This document shows, in pieces, positions 52,522 through 62,076 of a stretch of DNA of 64,000 bases. The notes under the pieces were generated by a model. It ran no database searches, was not told where the DNA came from, and worked only from the letters and a program-made list of their open reading frames with translations. How positions within the stretch are numbered: position 1 is the first letter of the stretch; each line of letters begins with the position of its first letter. This DNA comes from Muribaculaceae bacterium (GTDB lineage Bacteria > Bacillota > Clostridia > Lachnospirales > Lachnospiraceae), in contig JAMPCA010000009.1 of assembly GCA_023666425.1 (NCBI GenBank), forward strand, positions 1-64,000, written 5' to 3'. The position numbers and the translations under genes were made by a program.

Positions 52522-52534
52522 ATCTTTCCCTCCG

Positions 52535-53443
52535 CTAAACCTTTAGGTGCTTGCGAATCGTGAGCTGGCTCCCCACAAAGCCGATACCCACGCCAAGCAC
52601 GACCGCAACGGGTATCAGCGTCGAAAACACTTCCTGTACCGAGACGAACTTCATCATGGAACCGATGAAGCTGAACGTATCCGTAATATATACCATGATC
52701 CTCTGGTAGAGAACATACAGAAGGCTGAGCGGGATTGCAGCGCCCACCAGCCCGATCAGCATACCCTCCACCACAAAAGGCGCCCTCACCAGAAAATCCG
52801 TCGCGCCGATCAGCTTCATAATTGCGATCTCCTCTCTGCGGACAGAGATTCCCACCGTGACCGTGTTGCTGATCAGAAAGACCGCGACGCAGAGCAGAAT
52901 CAGAATGATGCCCGCGGACACATAGCCCACCAGCCGGTTAAAATCGCTTAAGGTGTTCGCCACCAGCTCCGACTGTTTTACTTCCCGGACGCCGGGGATG
53001 GACTCTAAGTAAGTGACCAGAGAGCTCTGCATGGAAACGTCGTTCAGATAGATCTGGTAATTCGCGGAGTTCGCCAGCGGATTGTCCCCGACAAAGCCCG
53101 CCGCCAGCTCCTCACGTCCCTCAAAATAGACTTCCTTGTAGTAATTCCACGCATCCTCCGCCGACACATACTCCACACGGCTGACCTCGGTGCGCTTTTC
53201 AACCTGGCTGCCGATGTCGAGAATCTGGCTCTCCGTCAGCCCCTTGTCAAAAAATATGGAGACGGAAACGCCCTCCTCTATGCCCCGCACCGCCGCGCTG
53301 AAATTGGTGATGATCATATAAAATATGCCAAACATAAAAATGCAGGCCGCCATGGTCGCAATGGAGGCCAGAGAAAACATTTTATTGCGGAAAATACTCT
53401 GAAAACCCTGCTTCATAGAATAAAAAAAGGTGTTAATTCTCAT
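52535..53443 (-). CDS. ftsX: Cell division ABC transporter permease FtsX
   Basis: A 302-residue FtsX. One N-terminal helix (about 20-45), a large extracellular loop (about 50-165) and three C-terminal helices follow, with the family motif [31 protein letters not shown] (about 204-234). It and FtsE control cell-wall hydrolase activity from the membrane, often through the loop. I chose ATG 53443 ([14 protein letters not shown]), which has AGGAGG at nine bases; the ATG at 53449 is too close. It overlaps ftsE by 11 bases. Confidence 0.95.
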   Translation of the reverse strand: MRINTFFYSMKQGFQSIFRNKMFSLASIATMAACIFMFGIFYMIITNFSAAVRGIEEGVSVSIFFDKGLTESQILDIGSQVEKRTEVSRVEYVSAEDAWNYYKEVYFEGREELAAGFVGDNPLANSANYQIYLNDVSMQSSLVTYLESIPGVREVKQSELVANTLSDFNRLVGYVSAGIILILLCVAVFLISNTVTVGISVRREEIAIMKLIGATDFLVRAPFVVEGMLIGLVGAAIPLSLLYVLYQRIMVYITDTFSFIGSMMKFVSVQEVFSTLIPVAVVLGVGIGFVGSQLTIRKHLKV

Positions 53444-54119
53444 CGTCATACTCCTCCTGCCTGCTGTCGCTGACGATCGTACCCTTTTTCACGGTAATGA
53501 CCCTCTTCTTCATCACCTTGACGATCTCCATATTGTGGGTGACCACGATCACCGTCGTGCCCTTGTCGTTGATCTCCTCCAGAAGCTTCATAATCTCCCA
53601 CGCATTGTTATTGTCCAGATTCCCAGTGGGCTCATCCGCCAGAAGAATGCTGGGCTCGTTGATCAGCGCCCTCGCGATCGCCACCCGCTGCTGCTCGCCG
53701 CCGGAAAGCTGGCTGGGGTAGGAGCGGTACTTGGCCGCAAGCCCCACCATCGAGAGGGTGATCGGAACCTTTTTCCGTATCCGGCTGTTCGATTCCCCGA
53801 TCACTTTCTGGGCAAATGCCACATTATCATATACATTTCTGTCCTTTAACAAACGGAAATCCTGAAATACCACGCCAAGGCTCCGGCGGAATTTCGGGAT
53901 CTGCTTCCGTTTGATCCTGCCGAGGATCCTGCCCCCGATCGTGATGGTTCCCTCGGTCGGCTCGAGCTCCTTTAAAAGGAGCTTGATCATCGTCGATTTG
54001 CCGGAACCACTGTCCCCGACAATAAATACAAACTCTCCATCTTCAATTTCAAGGCTTACATCGTTCAATGCCGGCACTCCCTCAGAGTAGGTCTTGCTGA
54101 CATGCTGCAGTTTAATCAT
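53433..54119 (-). CDS. ftsE: Cell division ATP-binding protein FtsE
   Basis: A 228-residue ABC ATPase. Walker A is [10 protein letters not shown] (about 34-43), the signature is [15 protein letters not shown] (about 139), Walker B is [11 protein letters not shown] (about 160) and the H-loop is VVTHNMEIV (about 195). The [20 protein letters not shown] start matches FtsE. It drives FtsX, which regulates peptidoglycan hydrolases. AAGGAG precedes the ATG by five bases. The regulator gene upstream is 12 bases away. Confidence 0.97.
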   Translation of the reverse strand: MIKLQHVSKTYSEGVPALNDVSLEIEDGEFVFIVGDSGSGKSTMIKLLLKELEPTEGTITIGGRILGRIKRKQIPKFRRSLGVVFQDFRLLKDRNVYDNVAFAQKVIGESNSRIRKKVPITLSMVGLAAKYRSYPSQLSGGEQQRVAIARALINEPSILLADEPTGNLDNNNAWEIMKLLEEINDKGTTVIVVTHNMEIVKVMKKRVITVKKGTIVSDSRQEEYDDEN

Positions 54120-54131
54120 CTTTTCTCCTTA

Positions 54132-55220
54132 CTAATAGTCCAAGGATTCCATGTACTTCATGTACTTCACAACCATGAGAGCAATCTTAAAGGTGATGGC
54201 GTCCTCGAACACGCGAAGATCCAGCCCGGTGCTCTTCTGCAGCTTATCCAGCCTGTACACCAGCGTGTTCCGGTGGATATAGAGCTGTCTGGAAGTCTCG
54301 GACACATTCAGACTGTTCTCGAAAAACTTATTGATCGTGGAAAGAATCTCCTCATCGTACTCATCGGGAGCCTTCCCGTCAAAAATCTCTTTGATAAACA
54401 TTTTACACAGCGGGATCGGAAGCTGGTAGATCAGTCTGCCGATTCCAAGCTGGGAGTAGGCGATCACATTGCGGTCTTCGAAAAAGATCTTGCCCACATC
54501 AAGCGCCATGCGGGCCTCCTTGTAGGAGCGCGATACCTCCTTCAGCTCCCCGACCACGGTTCCGTAGGCGATATGCACATTGCTGTACGCATCGGAGCGG
54601 AACAGATTCAGGATCACCTCCGCCGTCTTGTTCAGCTCCTCATAGGATTCGTTCTCCGCCAGTTCCTTGACCAGAATGATATTTTTCTCGTCCACAGCCG
54701 TCACGAAATCCCTGGATTTACCGCCGAACAGTCCGCGTATCCTCTCCAGCTCATTGCCGTCCTTCTCCCGGTTGATCTCCACCAGAAATACCACCCGGCG
54801 CACTTCGATCTCGATATGGAGCTTTTTGGCACGGTTATAGATATCCACAAGAAGCAGATTGTCCAGAATCAGATTCTTGATAAAATTATCCTTGTCGAAG
54901 CGCTCCTTGTACGCCACCAGAAGGTTCTGGATCTGAAAGCCCGCGATCTTGCCGATCATATAGGCGTCCTCGCTGTCCCCGCAAATCAGCAGAATGTATT
55001 CCAGCTGGTGATCGTCAAACACCTTGAAAAACTGGCATCCGTTTACCACCTGGGAGTCCGCAGGAGAGGACACGAAAGACTGGGCCGGCTCTATGAACTG
55101 CTCTGCATCCGCAAATGTGGCGGCAAGTATCTTCCCCTCCACGTCCATCACACACAGATCCATTCTCGTAATCCCCTTAAGACCATCAATCGTATTCTGA
55201 AGTATCTGATTGGAAATCAT
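54132..55220 (-). CDS. PucR/CdaR-type transcriptional regulator
   Basis: A 362-residue regulator. The N-terminal part (1-120) resembles the sugar-diacid-recognition region (QNTIDGLKGITRMDLCVMDVEGKILA). A GGDEF-like-fold middle (about 130-270) follows, and the C-terminal HTH_30 contains LNVSETSRQLYIHRNTLVYRLDKLQ (about 308-332). Such proteins activate genes for sugar acids, amino acids or purines; the ligand cannot be predicted here. It is 12 bases upstream of ftsE, so it may be cotranscribed with ftsEX, which is unusual for this family. AAGGAG lies eight bases before the ATG. Confidence 0.9.
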   Translation of the reverse strand: MISNQILQNTIDGLKGITRMDLCVMDVEGKILAATFADAEQFIEPAQSFVSSPADSQVVNGCQFFKVFDDHQLEYILLICGDSEDAYMIGKIAGFQIQNLLVAYKERFDKDNFIKNLILDNLLLVDIYNRAKKLHIEIEVRRVVFLVEINREKDGNELERIRGLFGGKSRDFVTAVDEKNIILVKELAENESYEELNKTAEVILNLFRSDAYSNVHIAYGTVVGELKEVSRSYKEARMALDVGKIFFEDRNVIAYSQLGIGRLIYQLPIPLCKMFIKEIFDGKAPDEYDEEILSTINKFFENSLNVSETSRQLYIHRNTLVYRLDKLQKSTGLDLRVFEDAITFKIALMVVKYMKYMESLDY

Positions 55221-55302
55221 AAATGTTTCTCCTTATCCCCATATTTACTAACGCTTTTTGCAATTTGCATAAATGCCTTTTTTCATTTTAATACAAAAAC
55301 AC

Positions 55303-55344
55303 AAAAAAAGAAAGAGGAAATGTGCATTTTTTATGCATTTCCTC
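55303..55344 (-). terminator. Terminator after the second yitT gene
   Basis: GAGGAAATG (55314-55322) pairs with CATTTCCTC (55336-55344). On the minus strand it is followed by TTTCTTTTTTT (55303-55313). It separates the yitT gene from the regulator gene. Confidence 0.85.
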
Positions 55345-55364
55345 TAACAATCAGGAAATATAAA

Positions 55365-56240
55365 CTAAACATCCTTATGATATTCTAAAAAACCTTCTCC
55401 CAGCACCTCGCGGACGTCGGAGACGATCACAAAAGCATCCGGGTCTACCTCTCCCACGATATCCTTCACGCTGACAATTTCCTTGCGGGACACCACACAG
55501 TAGAGCACGCATTTGTTCCTGTGGGTGTACATCCCCTTTGCATCCAGCCCGGTGACGCCCCTGTCCAGCTCCCGCATGAGCCTGCCCGCCACCTCCTCGT
55601 ACCGGTTCGTGATGATCAGGGCGGCCTTGGAACTCTTAAATCCTTCCAGAAAAGAATCCCCCATCTTCGTCGTCACAAAAATCGCCACCACTGCATACAG
55701 CGCCGGACGCAGGCCGAACACATACAAGCCCAAAAGCACGACCAGACCGTCGATCACCTGCATGATCTGCACCACCGAGTAATGCCTGAGTCCCGGCTGG
55801 ATCAGCGCCGCCACCAGATCCGTGCCCCCGGTGGTCGCCCCCGCCCTGAGCACAAGGCCAAAGCCTATACCGGTAAACACACCGCCGAAGAGCGCCGCCA
55901 GAAGGTAATCCCCCTCTGCCAGATCCATCGGCGGAATCAGATACAGCCACAGCGACAGCAGCAGCGTCCCGAAAAATGTCCTGCCCACATAGCCAGCCCC
56001 AAACTTCCGGTACGCACACAAAAATACCGGGACATTGAGAAGCAGGTTCGTCAGCCACAGCGGAACTCCCCCCGGAACCAGCCCGTCCGTCAGATTCCTG
56101 ACAAGAATGGCAATCCCGGAAAAGCCTCCGGTGACCAGCCCAATGGGGTCGTAGATACAGCTGATGGCGAGCGCCATCATCCCCGTCCCCAAAACGATCA
56201 GCAAAAGTTCCCAGCACAGCCTTTTTTTATTTCTGTTCAT
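55365..56240 (-). CDS. YitT family membrane protein 2
   Basis: A 291-residue YitT protein with about five membrane spans (for example LLLIVLGTGMMALAISCIY and LLAALFGGVFTGIGFGLVLRAG) and a C-terminal DUF2179 domain that begins near AALIITNRYEEV. It parallels the yitT at 7661-8524 in length and order but is clearly diverged. I chose ATG 56240 with GGAAAG eight bases upstream; it overlaps the TagA gene by 14 bases. The function of the family is not known. Confidence 0.9.
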   Translation of the reverse strand: MNRNKKRLCWELLLIVLGTGMMALAISCIYDPIGLVTGGFSGIAILVRNLTDGLVPGGVPLWLTNLLLNVPVFLCAYRKFGAGYVGRTFFGTLLLSLWLYLIPPMDLAEGDYLLAALFGGVFTGIGFGLVLRAGATTGGTDLVAALIQPGLRHYSVVQIMQVIDGLVVLLGLYVFGLRPALYAVVAIFVTTKMGDSFLEGFKSSKAALIITNRYEEVAGRLMRELDRGVTGLDAKGMYTHRNKCVLYCVVSRKEIVSVKDIVGEVDPDAFVIVSDVREVLGEGFLEYHKDV

Positions 56241-56910
56241 CCTCCACACTTTCCTGCCGGAAGCTGTCAATCTGCCTCTCCAGCTTGCGGGTGCGAATCA
56301 GACGCTGGATCATTCCAAGGATACCGCGCCGCTGCACCTCCGGGTTCATACTTCCGATCCCGTACCAGAGATTCGCCGAAAGCCTGTCCTTATTCTCCAG
56401 CAGAAACTCCTCCTGCAGGGGGCTTGGCAGAATGCTCAGAATCACGTCCGGCGTCACCACATTGATCTCATTGACCAGAGAGTCCGCCTTTCCCTCGAAA
56501 TCCTCCAGCGCATAGCTGATAAGCTCACACCGGGGAAAGCGGGCAAGAAGCATCTCCTCCATCTTCTGTACCTTCGCGCTCTCCTCCCCGATCAGGCAGA
56601 GCTTTTTCCGGTTCCTCTCGATCCGCCGCAGAAGCTCATAGAAAAAATCATGATGCTCCACCTCGCGCCTGCGCTGGTAGCTGTCCGCCCCCACCGCCTC
56701 TAAGACTGCGACTTCCGAGATCACCGTATGCTCCATCGCCGTAAGCGCCGCGCGGACGCTGTCGTTTGTGGCCGCAAGCATCAGCGTGTCCGTATTCACT
56801 TCCTCTATCGTGTGGAACCCCTGATCGGATATCTCGCGGTCCAGACACATAATTGCTTCCCGGACCGTACAATTATCCAGTTGGATTCCGGCAACATCAA
56901 TCACCTTCAT
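56227..56910 (-). CDS. WecG/TagA/CpsF family glycosyltransferase
   Basis: About 227 residues. MKVIDVAGIQLDNCTVREAI (1-20) is the family start, with NTDTLMLAATND (about 40), a Rossmann-like KLCLIGEESAKV (about 105) and DVILSILPSPLQEEFLLENKD (about 152-172). TagA members add ManNAc to a lipid-linked GlcNAc to prime teichoic acid; GT26 relatives add other sugars. Its distance from the main polymer locus (28951-39599) leaves the acceptor open. Two adjacent ATG codons (56913 and 56910) could start it; 56910 is five bases from the GGGG motif and preferred. Confidence 0.85.
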   Translation of the reverse strand: MKVIDVAGIQLDNCTVREAIMCLDREISDQGFHTIEEVNTDTLMLAATNDSVRAALTAMEHTVISEVAVLEAVGADSYQRRREVEHHDFFYELLRRIERNRKKLCLIGEESAKVQKMEEMLLARFPRCELISYALEDFEGKADSLVNEINVVTPDVILSILPSPLQEEFLLENKDRLSANLWYGIGSMNPEVQRRGILGMIQRLIRTRKLERQIDSFRQESVEDEQK

Positions 56911-57055
56911 CATAACCCCACAAGTATACCAAATTTGTCTGCATTTGGCAACTGCTGAATTTTCCTCCCCCAACCGGCATTGTACGACAATTTCCGACAT
57001 TGTATTGCATTATTTTTACATTTAAAATGTCAATTCCTTTTTCAAAATTTTCCAG

Positions 57056-57207
57056 TTATCGACAAACTTTATTATTTTTTAACAAAACGTCTGTTCTGAT
57101 TTCGTCGGCTTTTCAAGACCAAAAACCCTTTTTCTTATGTGGATAACGTGCATAACTTCGTGCATAACTCGTTTTTTCGGTATTTCAGGCTCCAAAATTG
57201 TGGATAA
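57056..57207. promoter_or_regulatory. Intergenic cluster of DnaA-box sequences
   Basis: The 373-base gap between the amidase and TagA genes (56911-57283) is AT-rich and holds no convincing gene. It contains two perfect boxes, TGTGGATAA (57138-57146 and 57199-57207; the complement of TTATCCACA), and two CGTGCATAA copies (57147-57155, 57159-57167; complement of TTATGCACG, one mismatch). The first two are directly adjacent, and all four point the same way. A further TTATCGACA (57056-57064) lies nearby. It may titrate DnaA or place the neighbouring wall-hydrolase or glycosyltransferase genes under DnaA control. Confidence 0.65.
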
Positions 57208-57283
57208 CTTTTTTGCCAGTTCTTCCCCTTTTCCGCCAAAATATTTTCTTATGGGAAAAATTTTGTGCAACTTTTTTATCATC

Positions 57284-58585
57284 CTATTCTGTTTCTATTG
57301 TATCCGTAACTCCCGGCGTATATGCTCCCGTAATCTTTATATTTTCACACTTCACATAAGCGCATACCTGATATTCATAGCTGTGCTCCACATCGGCGCC
57401 CGCATCCGTCCAGACAAGCGTGCCGCTGTCCAGCTCTGCCACCACAAGGAAGCTCTCCTCACTGTTTGCCCTGCGGGCAATGAGATAACCGTCCGCCCCG
57501 TCCACAGAAGTAAAGGCAAGCTGCACCTGCCCGGTATCGGAACGGCTGACTGCCACAAGGGATGGCGCGCCTATCGTCGTGACTGACAGTGTGTTGGAGA
57601 CGTCCGTGTAGAAGGTTCTGTCCTGCCCTGCCACATAGGCGCGCATACAGTACTCGTAGGTCTGTCCCCCTGCCACGGTCGTATCCAGATAGCTGCTGCT
57701 GTCACTTCCGCTCACGACCGCAAACGCCTCGTAAGCCTCCTCCCCCACGCTGCGCCGGAAGAGCACATAACCGTCCGCCCACGCACATTTGCTCCAGGAT
57801 AGACTCACCGCATTCCCCTCCGCAAGCTTTACGCTCTTTAATACCGGGGTCTTTCCCTTTACCAGGCCGTATGCTTCCGCGATCCCTGCCGCGTCCGCCA
57901 CCCCCAGCTTTTTCAGTTTCGCGGGCGTGCTTAAGTATTTCCGGCAGTCCGAAGGGTTGCTGACATAGGCATGTTCCACGATCAGGCCGGGAAAGCCCTC
58001 CTCCTTGCTGAGCTTGATCACACGGTAGTAATCGGCCAGCTTTTTGTCCGGGTACTTCGTGCGGTTCTCGGAATTGCGGTAGGCCACGCCCAGATTCTTA
58101 AGCCCCAGAGACGTCAGCTTATTCTCGATACTGACGGCGACCCTGCGTCCCTCTGCGCCAATCTCCTTTTTATAATTGTAATTCGGGTAAAACACGCAGG
58201 CGCCGTTGCTGGACGTCTTGTAATCCGCATTGTTATGCAGGCTCACAAAAAGGTCGGCGCCCATCTGCTTTGCAAACAGTACCCTCTCATCTAAGGAGAC
58301 ATAGACGTCGCTTGTGCGCGTCATATAGACCTTCACGCCCGCATATTTCTCCAGCTCCGCCTTACACGCCTTCGCAATCGCAAGATTCAGCTGCTTCTCC
58401 TTATAGCGCTTGCCGCTCCATGTGCGGCAGGCGCCGCCGTCGCTGCCGCCATGTCCCGCATCCAGCACGATCACAAAGGGATCTGTCTGCGCCTGCTTCT
58501 GCGCGGCCTCCGCTGTATCCGGCTGCGCGCAGACCGTCAGAAAGCCGATGACCAGTGCCAGTAATACCCCTATACCTCTTTTCAT
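57284..58585 (-). CDS. Secreted N-acetylmuramoyl-L-alanine amidase (Amidase_3) with Fn3-like domains
   Basis: A 433-residue secreted amidase. A signal peptide (1-27) is followed by the Amidase_3 domain (about 37-245) with the zinc ligands in LDAGHGGSDGG (His), KEKQLNLAIA (Glu) and VSLHNNAD (His), and the catalytic Glu in IVEHAYVSNPSD. Two Fn3-like domains (about 250-340 and 343-430) follow. It removes stem peptides from peptidoglycan. The gene follows the GH25 gene after 33 bases, so two wall-cutting enzymes are made together. The DnaA-box region lies just beyond its 3' end. Confidence 0.95.
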   Translation of the reverse strand: MKRGIGVLLALVIGFLTVCAQPDTAEAAQKQAQTDPFVIVLDAGHGGSDGGACRTWSGKRYKEKQLNLAIAKACKAELEKYAGVKVYMTRTSDVYVSLDERVLFAKQMGADLFVSLHNNADYKTSSNGACVFYPNYNYKKEIGAEGRRVAVSIENKLTSLGLKNLGVAYRNSENRTKYPDKKLADYYRVIKLSKEEGFPGLIVEHAYVSNPSDCRKYLSTPAKLKKLGVADAAGIAEAYGLVKGKTPVLKSVKLAEGNAVSLSWSKCAWADGYVLFRRSVGEEAYEAFAVVSGSDSSSYLDTTVAGGQTYEYCMRAYVAGQDRTFYTDVSNTLSVTTIGAPSLVAVSRSDTGQVQLAFTSVDGADGYLIARRANSEESFLVVAELDSGTLVWTDAGADVEHSYEYQVCAYVKCENIKITGAYTPGVTDTIETE

Positions 58586-58618
58586 ATCTCTTCCCCAAAT
58601 CCCTTCTTTTCCACAGGT

Positions 58619-60595
58619 TTATTTTGCTTTCAGCTTCACCGCATCCGAAAAGCTTCCATAATAATTGCTTCCGTTATAGCTTACATACGCGCGTACCTTG
58701 TAGGTGTAGGACGTGCCTTTTTTCAGCCCGGTATCCTTGTAGGAGAAAGTGCTGTTGCCCTTCACGGTCGCCACCTTCTCATACTTCCCGGTCTTGGTGT
58801 TCAGGCGGTAGATCTGATAGCCGCTGACACGCGGGACTTTGTCCCACTTTAACGTGATGGCGCCGGACTTCGTGCTCAGCTTTAGGTTCTTCACCTTGGC
58901 AGGCTTCGTCTTCGCGCTCCCGACAGCAGAGAACGATCCATAATAGTTGCTGCCCTCATAGCTTAAGTATGCCCGAACCTTGTAGCTGTATTCTGTCGCG
59001 CTCTTTAAGCCGCTGTCCGTATAATCAAAAGTCTTGTTGCCCTTTACGGTCGCAAGCTTTTCGTATTTTCCGGTGTCGGCATTCAGACGGTAAATCTGAT
59101 AGCCTGTCGCCCTCGGCACCTTATTCCAGCTTAAGTCAATCGCGCTGGTGGAAGCCGTGTCTGCCGCAAACTCCTTCGCCTTCGCCGGTTCTGTCACCGC
59201 CGCACATGCCCCGCTGTTTGCACCCCAGTAAGTCGTGCCTTCAAATTTGCGGAAGCCTTTTACCTTAAACTGGTACTCCTTCGCCCCGGAAAGTCCGGCG
59301 ACTTCATAGCTCAGGGAACCGTCCGTCACATCTGCAAGCTTTACGAATTTGTCCTCGTCTTCATCGTAGCTGTATATCCGGTAACCGTCCGCCCCGTGCA
59401 GCTTATCCCAGCTGACCGTAATGGAACTTGCCGTCTGATCCTCTGCGCCAAGCTCTTTCACCTGCCCCGGCAGCGTGATCGCAGTCAGAACGTCGGAATA
59501 TTTGCCATAATAGTTCGTACCGCCGACTGTCCAGTAGCAGCGCACCTTGTACTGATACGTCTCTCCCGCCGCAAGCCCTGCGTCGGTATAGCTCTTGCCC
59601 GCAGTGCTCTTCACCGATACATACTTGTCCTGTTCGCTGTCATAGCGGTACAGACGGTATTTCCAGGCGTCCCCCGCCCTGCTCCACTTAAGACTCACGG
59701 CGTCCGCGGCGTTGGCGGTCATCTGCAGGTTCTTCGTCTTGACGTCTGTATTCAGATACCAGAAATCCACGTCCAGATCCTTGGCATATCCGTCCACCCT
59801 CCCCGAGGAGGAATACTGCCAGAACTCGTATTCATAGCCGGAGAGCTTTGTATAGGTCAGGGCGCCCGTCGGCATGTCCGTGGAATTGTTGTAGCGTGCC
59901 AGCCAGAGCTTGCAGCCGCTTTCCGCAAGCCGGTTCGTATTGATATAGTTCACGACCCAGTTGGCGCTGGCATACACCATCGGGGTATAGCCCGCCCCCG
60001 AAATCACGCTGGAAAAGGCACAGCAGATGTTCGTCTCCTTCGTCTTGGACAGCTTTCCGGCCGTCAGACGCTTGTAGCTTCCCGCCTCCCTGTCCATCAC
60101 GACCGGCATGGTCACATCCCATCCGTAATCGTCCAGAAGCTCCAGCACAAACTCGGCTTCCTCCTCCGCCTCCTCTTCGTTCAGAGCCTGCGAAAATATG
60201 TACAGTCCCACGTTGATATCATTCTCCAGCGCGCCCTGGATATGCGCATCCGCGCAGGTATCCTCGTAAATGCTTCCGTCCGCCGTATCTCTGGAACCAA
60301 CCCGGACAAAGGCGAAATCAATGCCTGCCTCATGCACCTGCTCCCAGTCCAGATTCGAGACGGAGCTGCCCTTTCCGTCTCCCTGCCACCATGACACGTC
60401 GATGCCGTTTAGCAGCTGGGTTCCCTCCAGCTCGCTTCTATGATAATAGGTAGGGCTTGTGTACTGTCCGTCTGTCGTCCACGCCTCCTCGATATACTCC
60501 TCGTAGGTGTCCGCCGCCTTTATTCCGGCCGGCAATGCCAGCGCCGCCGCGATCAGTAAGCCTCCCAGTATCCTTTTTCTTCCTGCTGCCAACAA
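58619..60595 (-). CDS. Secreted GH25 muramidase with Fn3-like repeats
   Basis: A 658-residue secreted protein. The signal peptide (1-29) is followed by a GH25 lysozyme domain (about 60-280): NGIDVSWWQG, DFAFVRVGSRD and MPVVMDREAG, where the aspartate and glutamate of DxE (D-R-E here) form the active site. Four Fn3-like domains (about 285-658) with repeated W/Y-x-K-x-P-R-x-x-GYQIYRL and YSYKVRAYLSYEGSNYYGSFS units make up the rest. The TTG at 60595 has AGGAGG eight bases upstream. It cleaves the MurNAc-GlcNAc bond in peptidoglycan. Confidence 0.93.
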   Translation of the reverse strand: MLAAGRKRILGGLLIAAALALPAGIKAADTYEEYIEEAWTTDGQYTSPTYYHRSELEGTQLLNGIDVSWWQGDGKGSSVSNLDWEQVHEAGIDFAFVRVGSRDTADGSIYEDTCADAHIQGALENDINVGLYIFSQALNEEEAEEEAEFVLELLDDYGWDVTMPVVMDREAGSYKRLTAGKLSKTKETNICCAFSSVISGAGYTPMVYASANWVVNYINTNRLAESGCKLWLARYNNSTDMPTGALTYTKLSGYEYEFWQYSSSGRVDGYAKDLDVDFWYLNTDVKTKNLQMTANAADAVSLKWSRAGDAWKYRLYRYDSEQDKYVSVKSTAGKSYTDAGLAAGETYQYKVRCYWTVGGTNYYGKYSDVLTAITLPGQVKELGAEDQTASSITVSWDKLHGADGYRIYSYDEDEDKFVKLADVTDGSLSYEVAGLSGAKEYQFKVKGFRKFEGTTYWGANSGACAAVTEPAKAKEFAADTASTSAIDLSWNKVPRATGYQIYRLNADTGKYEKLATVKGNKTFDYTDSGLKSATEYSYKVRAYLSYEGSNYYGSFSAVGSAKTKPAKVKNLKLSTKSGAITLKWDKVPRVSGYQIYRLNTKTGKYEKVATVKGNSTFSYKDTGLKKGTSYTYKVRAYVSYNGSNYYGSFSDAVKLKAK

Positions 60596-60730
60596 TCTGT
60601 GTACCTCCTGTGTATTTTCCCAAATTTCGTTCCCTTTTATACTAACTGTTTCCCGCACGGCTTGTCAACGAAAAATCCGCAGAAAATACTTCCAATTTCG
60701 ACAACGCCGGGAGCCCCCGCAGGCCATGCA

Positions 60731-60765
60731 AAACAAAAAGAGACGAATCCGCCGGATTCGTCTCT
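60731..60765 (-). terminator. Terminator of the NlpC/P60 gene
   Basis: AGAGACGAATCC (60739-60750) pairs perfectly with GGATTCGTCTCT (60754-60765) over a 3-nt loop. On the minus strand it is followed by TTTTTGTTTTG. It separates the NlpC/P60 and GH25 genes. Confidence 0.95.
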
Positions 60766-60786
60766 CTGCTCATTCATATAATCTCA

Positions 60787-61980
60787 TTAGAAGATTCTTC
60801 TCACCGCAAGAATTGCACGGTAGCTTACATTGGAAATCTTAATGCCGTCTCTTTCGTTGCTCGCATGTACAATCTGTCCGCCACCGATGTAGATCCCTAC
60901 ATGGCCGCTGTAGCAGACGATGTCGCCTGCCTGCATATTGGAAGTGCTGACGCCATAGCCGCAGCTTCTAAGTGCGCTGGAGCTGTGCGGAAGGCTTACA
61001 CCGAAATTCGCATACACGCTCATTACAAAGCCTGAACAGTCAGTGCCGTTGGTCAGGCTGGAGCCTCCATATACATAAGGATTGCCGACGAACTGGCAGG
61101 CAAAAGCCGCCACATCTGCCCCGGTAGAGCCTGTCGGGGGCGTATAGCTTGTCCCACTGCCGGAAGAGCTTCCGCCGGAGGAGCCTCCCGAGGAACCGCC
61201 GGAATTACTATCCTGCTGTGCTGCAGCCGCCGCTGCCTGCCGCGCCTCTTCTTCTTTTCTAAGGCGTGCCTCCTCTTCCTCTTTCGACTCCGCATAAGTA
61301 TATTCGGTAGTCACCTCGACGAAATCGCTGGATACATAGCCGTCGCCCTCTTCCACGGACACGCCTACCCAGCCGTCGATGGACTCGTCCACAACTGTCA
61401 GATCCTCGCCCTCGGGAACCATGCCCATCACAGATTCGTCTGTGGAGGCTCCCTTTCTCACAAACAGCGTCTCCGTGTTCACGATCGCGACGCGTCTGCC
61501 CGCTTTCTTGAGCTTCTTCTCATCGCCAACGGCAACGTATTCGCCCTTTACATATCCGGTCACATTGCCGGACTTGATTTTATACCAGCCGTTCTTCTCT
61601 CCGACTACCTTGCCGACATTGTTCTTATAGAGCTTGCCGACAACCTCGCCCTTCTTCGATGCCTTGGAACGTACATTCACATAATCATCGACCGTGGCGA
61701 CCGCCATATCCTCATAATCTGCTGTCACGGTCGGCGCGTCATTCCCGGACACAACCGGCTGCGCGCTCGCAATAATCTCCTGATCTGTCGTAGAAGCCGC
61801 ACACTCACTCATGGCAAGCGAGATACCTGCCGTCGGCAGAGCGGAAGATGTAACAATACTTGATGTATAGTCTGAAATACCTGCTCCCGGCGCTGCTGCC
61901 GTCCCAAACGGAAAGCTTCCAAGCGTAAGCACTCCAGCCAAACCACATGCAGTTACCTTCCATACACTTTTGCGATTCAT
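60787..61980 (-). CDS. Secreted SH3-domain NlpC/P60 endopeptidase
   Basis: A 397-residue wall hydrolase. A signal peptide (about 1-29) and two SH3_3-like domains (about 92-150 and 158-222; VNVRSKASKKGEVVGKLYK and LFVRKGASTDESVMG) are followed by a charged coil and Gly/Ser linker (about 225-280). The NlpC/P60 domain (about 283-397) has the catalytic Cys in GTDCSGFVMS and the His in SGHVGIYIGGG, with HASNERDG supplying the third polar residue. It cuts stem-peptide bonds. ATG 61980 has GGAGG five bases upstream, and the promoter is a perfect consensus. Confidence 0.95.
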   Translation of the reverse strand: MNRKSVWKVTACGLAGVLTLGSFPFGTAAAPGAGISDYTSSIVTSSALPTAGISLAMSECAASTTDQEIIASAQPVVSGNDAPTVTADYEDMAVATVDDYVNVRSKASKKGEVVGKLYKNNVGKVVGEKNGWYKIKSGNVTGYVKGEYVAVGDEKKLKKAGRRVAIVNTETLFVRKGASTDESVMGMVPEGEDLTVVDESIDGWVGVSVEEGDGYVSSDFVEVTTEYTYAESKEEEEARLRKEEEARQAAAAAAQQDSNSGGSSGGSSGGSSSGSGTSYTPPTGSTGADVAAFACQFVGNPYVYGGSSLTNGTDCSGFVMSVYANFGVSLPHSSSALRSCGYGVSTSNMQAGDIVCYSGHVGIYIGGGQIVHASNERDGIKISNVSYRAILAVRRIF

Positions 61981-62047
61981 AGTATCCTCCAAATTCATTC
62001 GTAGAACAGATAGTTTGTTACAGATTTGTTACAATTATTACGGTGCT

Positions 62048-62076
62048 ATTATAGCAAAGCTACATATATGTGTCAA
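62048..62076 (-). promoter_or_regulatory. Consensus sigma-A promoter of the NlpC/P60 gene
   Basis: On the minus strand TTGACA (62071-62076) and TATAAT (62048-62053) both match the consensus exactly, with a 17-base spacer. The leader to the ATG at 61980 is about 60 nt and too short for a c-di-AMP riboswitch. It is among the strongest promoters in the window by sequence. Confidence 0.95.

Noticed and set aside
54102-55388. 428-aa plus-strand ORF over the PucR-type regulator
   Set aside because: It lies opposite the regulator gene; the minus strand carries the HTH and a ribosome binding site, and this ORF has none.
57079-57282. 67-aa minus-strand ORF in the DnaA-box gap
   Set aside because: It starts directly at the amidase stop without a spaced ribosome binding site, has no recognisable family, and is made of the AT-rich box sequences. 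The DnaA-box explanation fits better.
56911-57283. Chromosomal origin of replication
   Set aside because: DnaA boxes are present but no dnaA, dnaN, recF, gyrB, rpmH or parB gene is near.
61981-62047. c-di-AMP (ydaO) riboswitch before the NlpC/P60 gene
   Set aside because: The leader is about 60 nt, too short for the riboswitch, and lacks its conserved loops.
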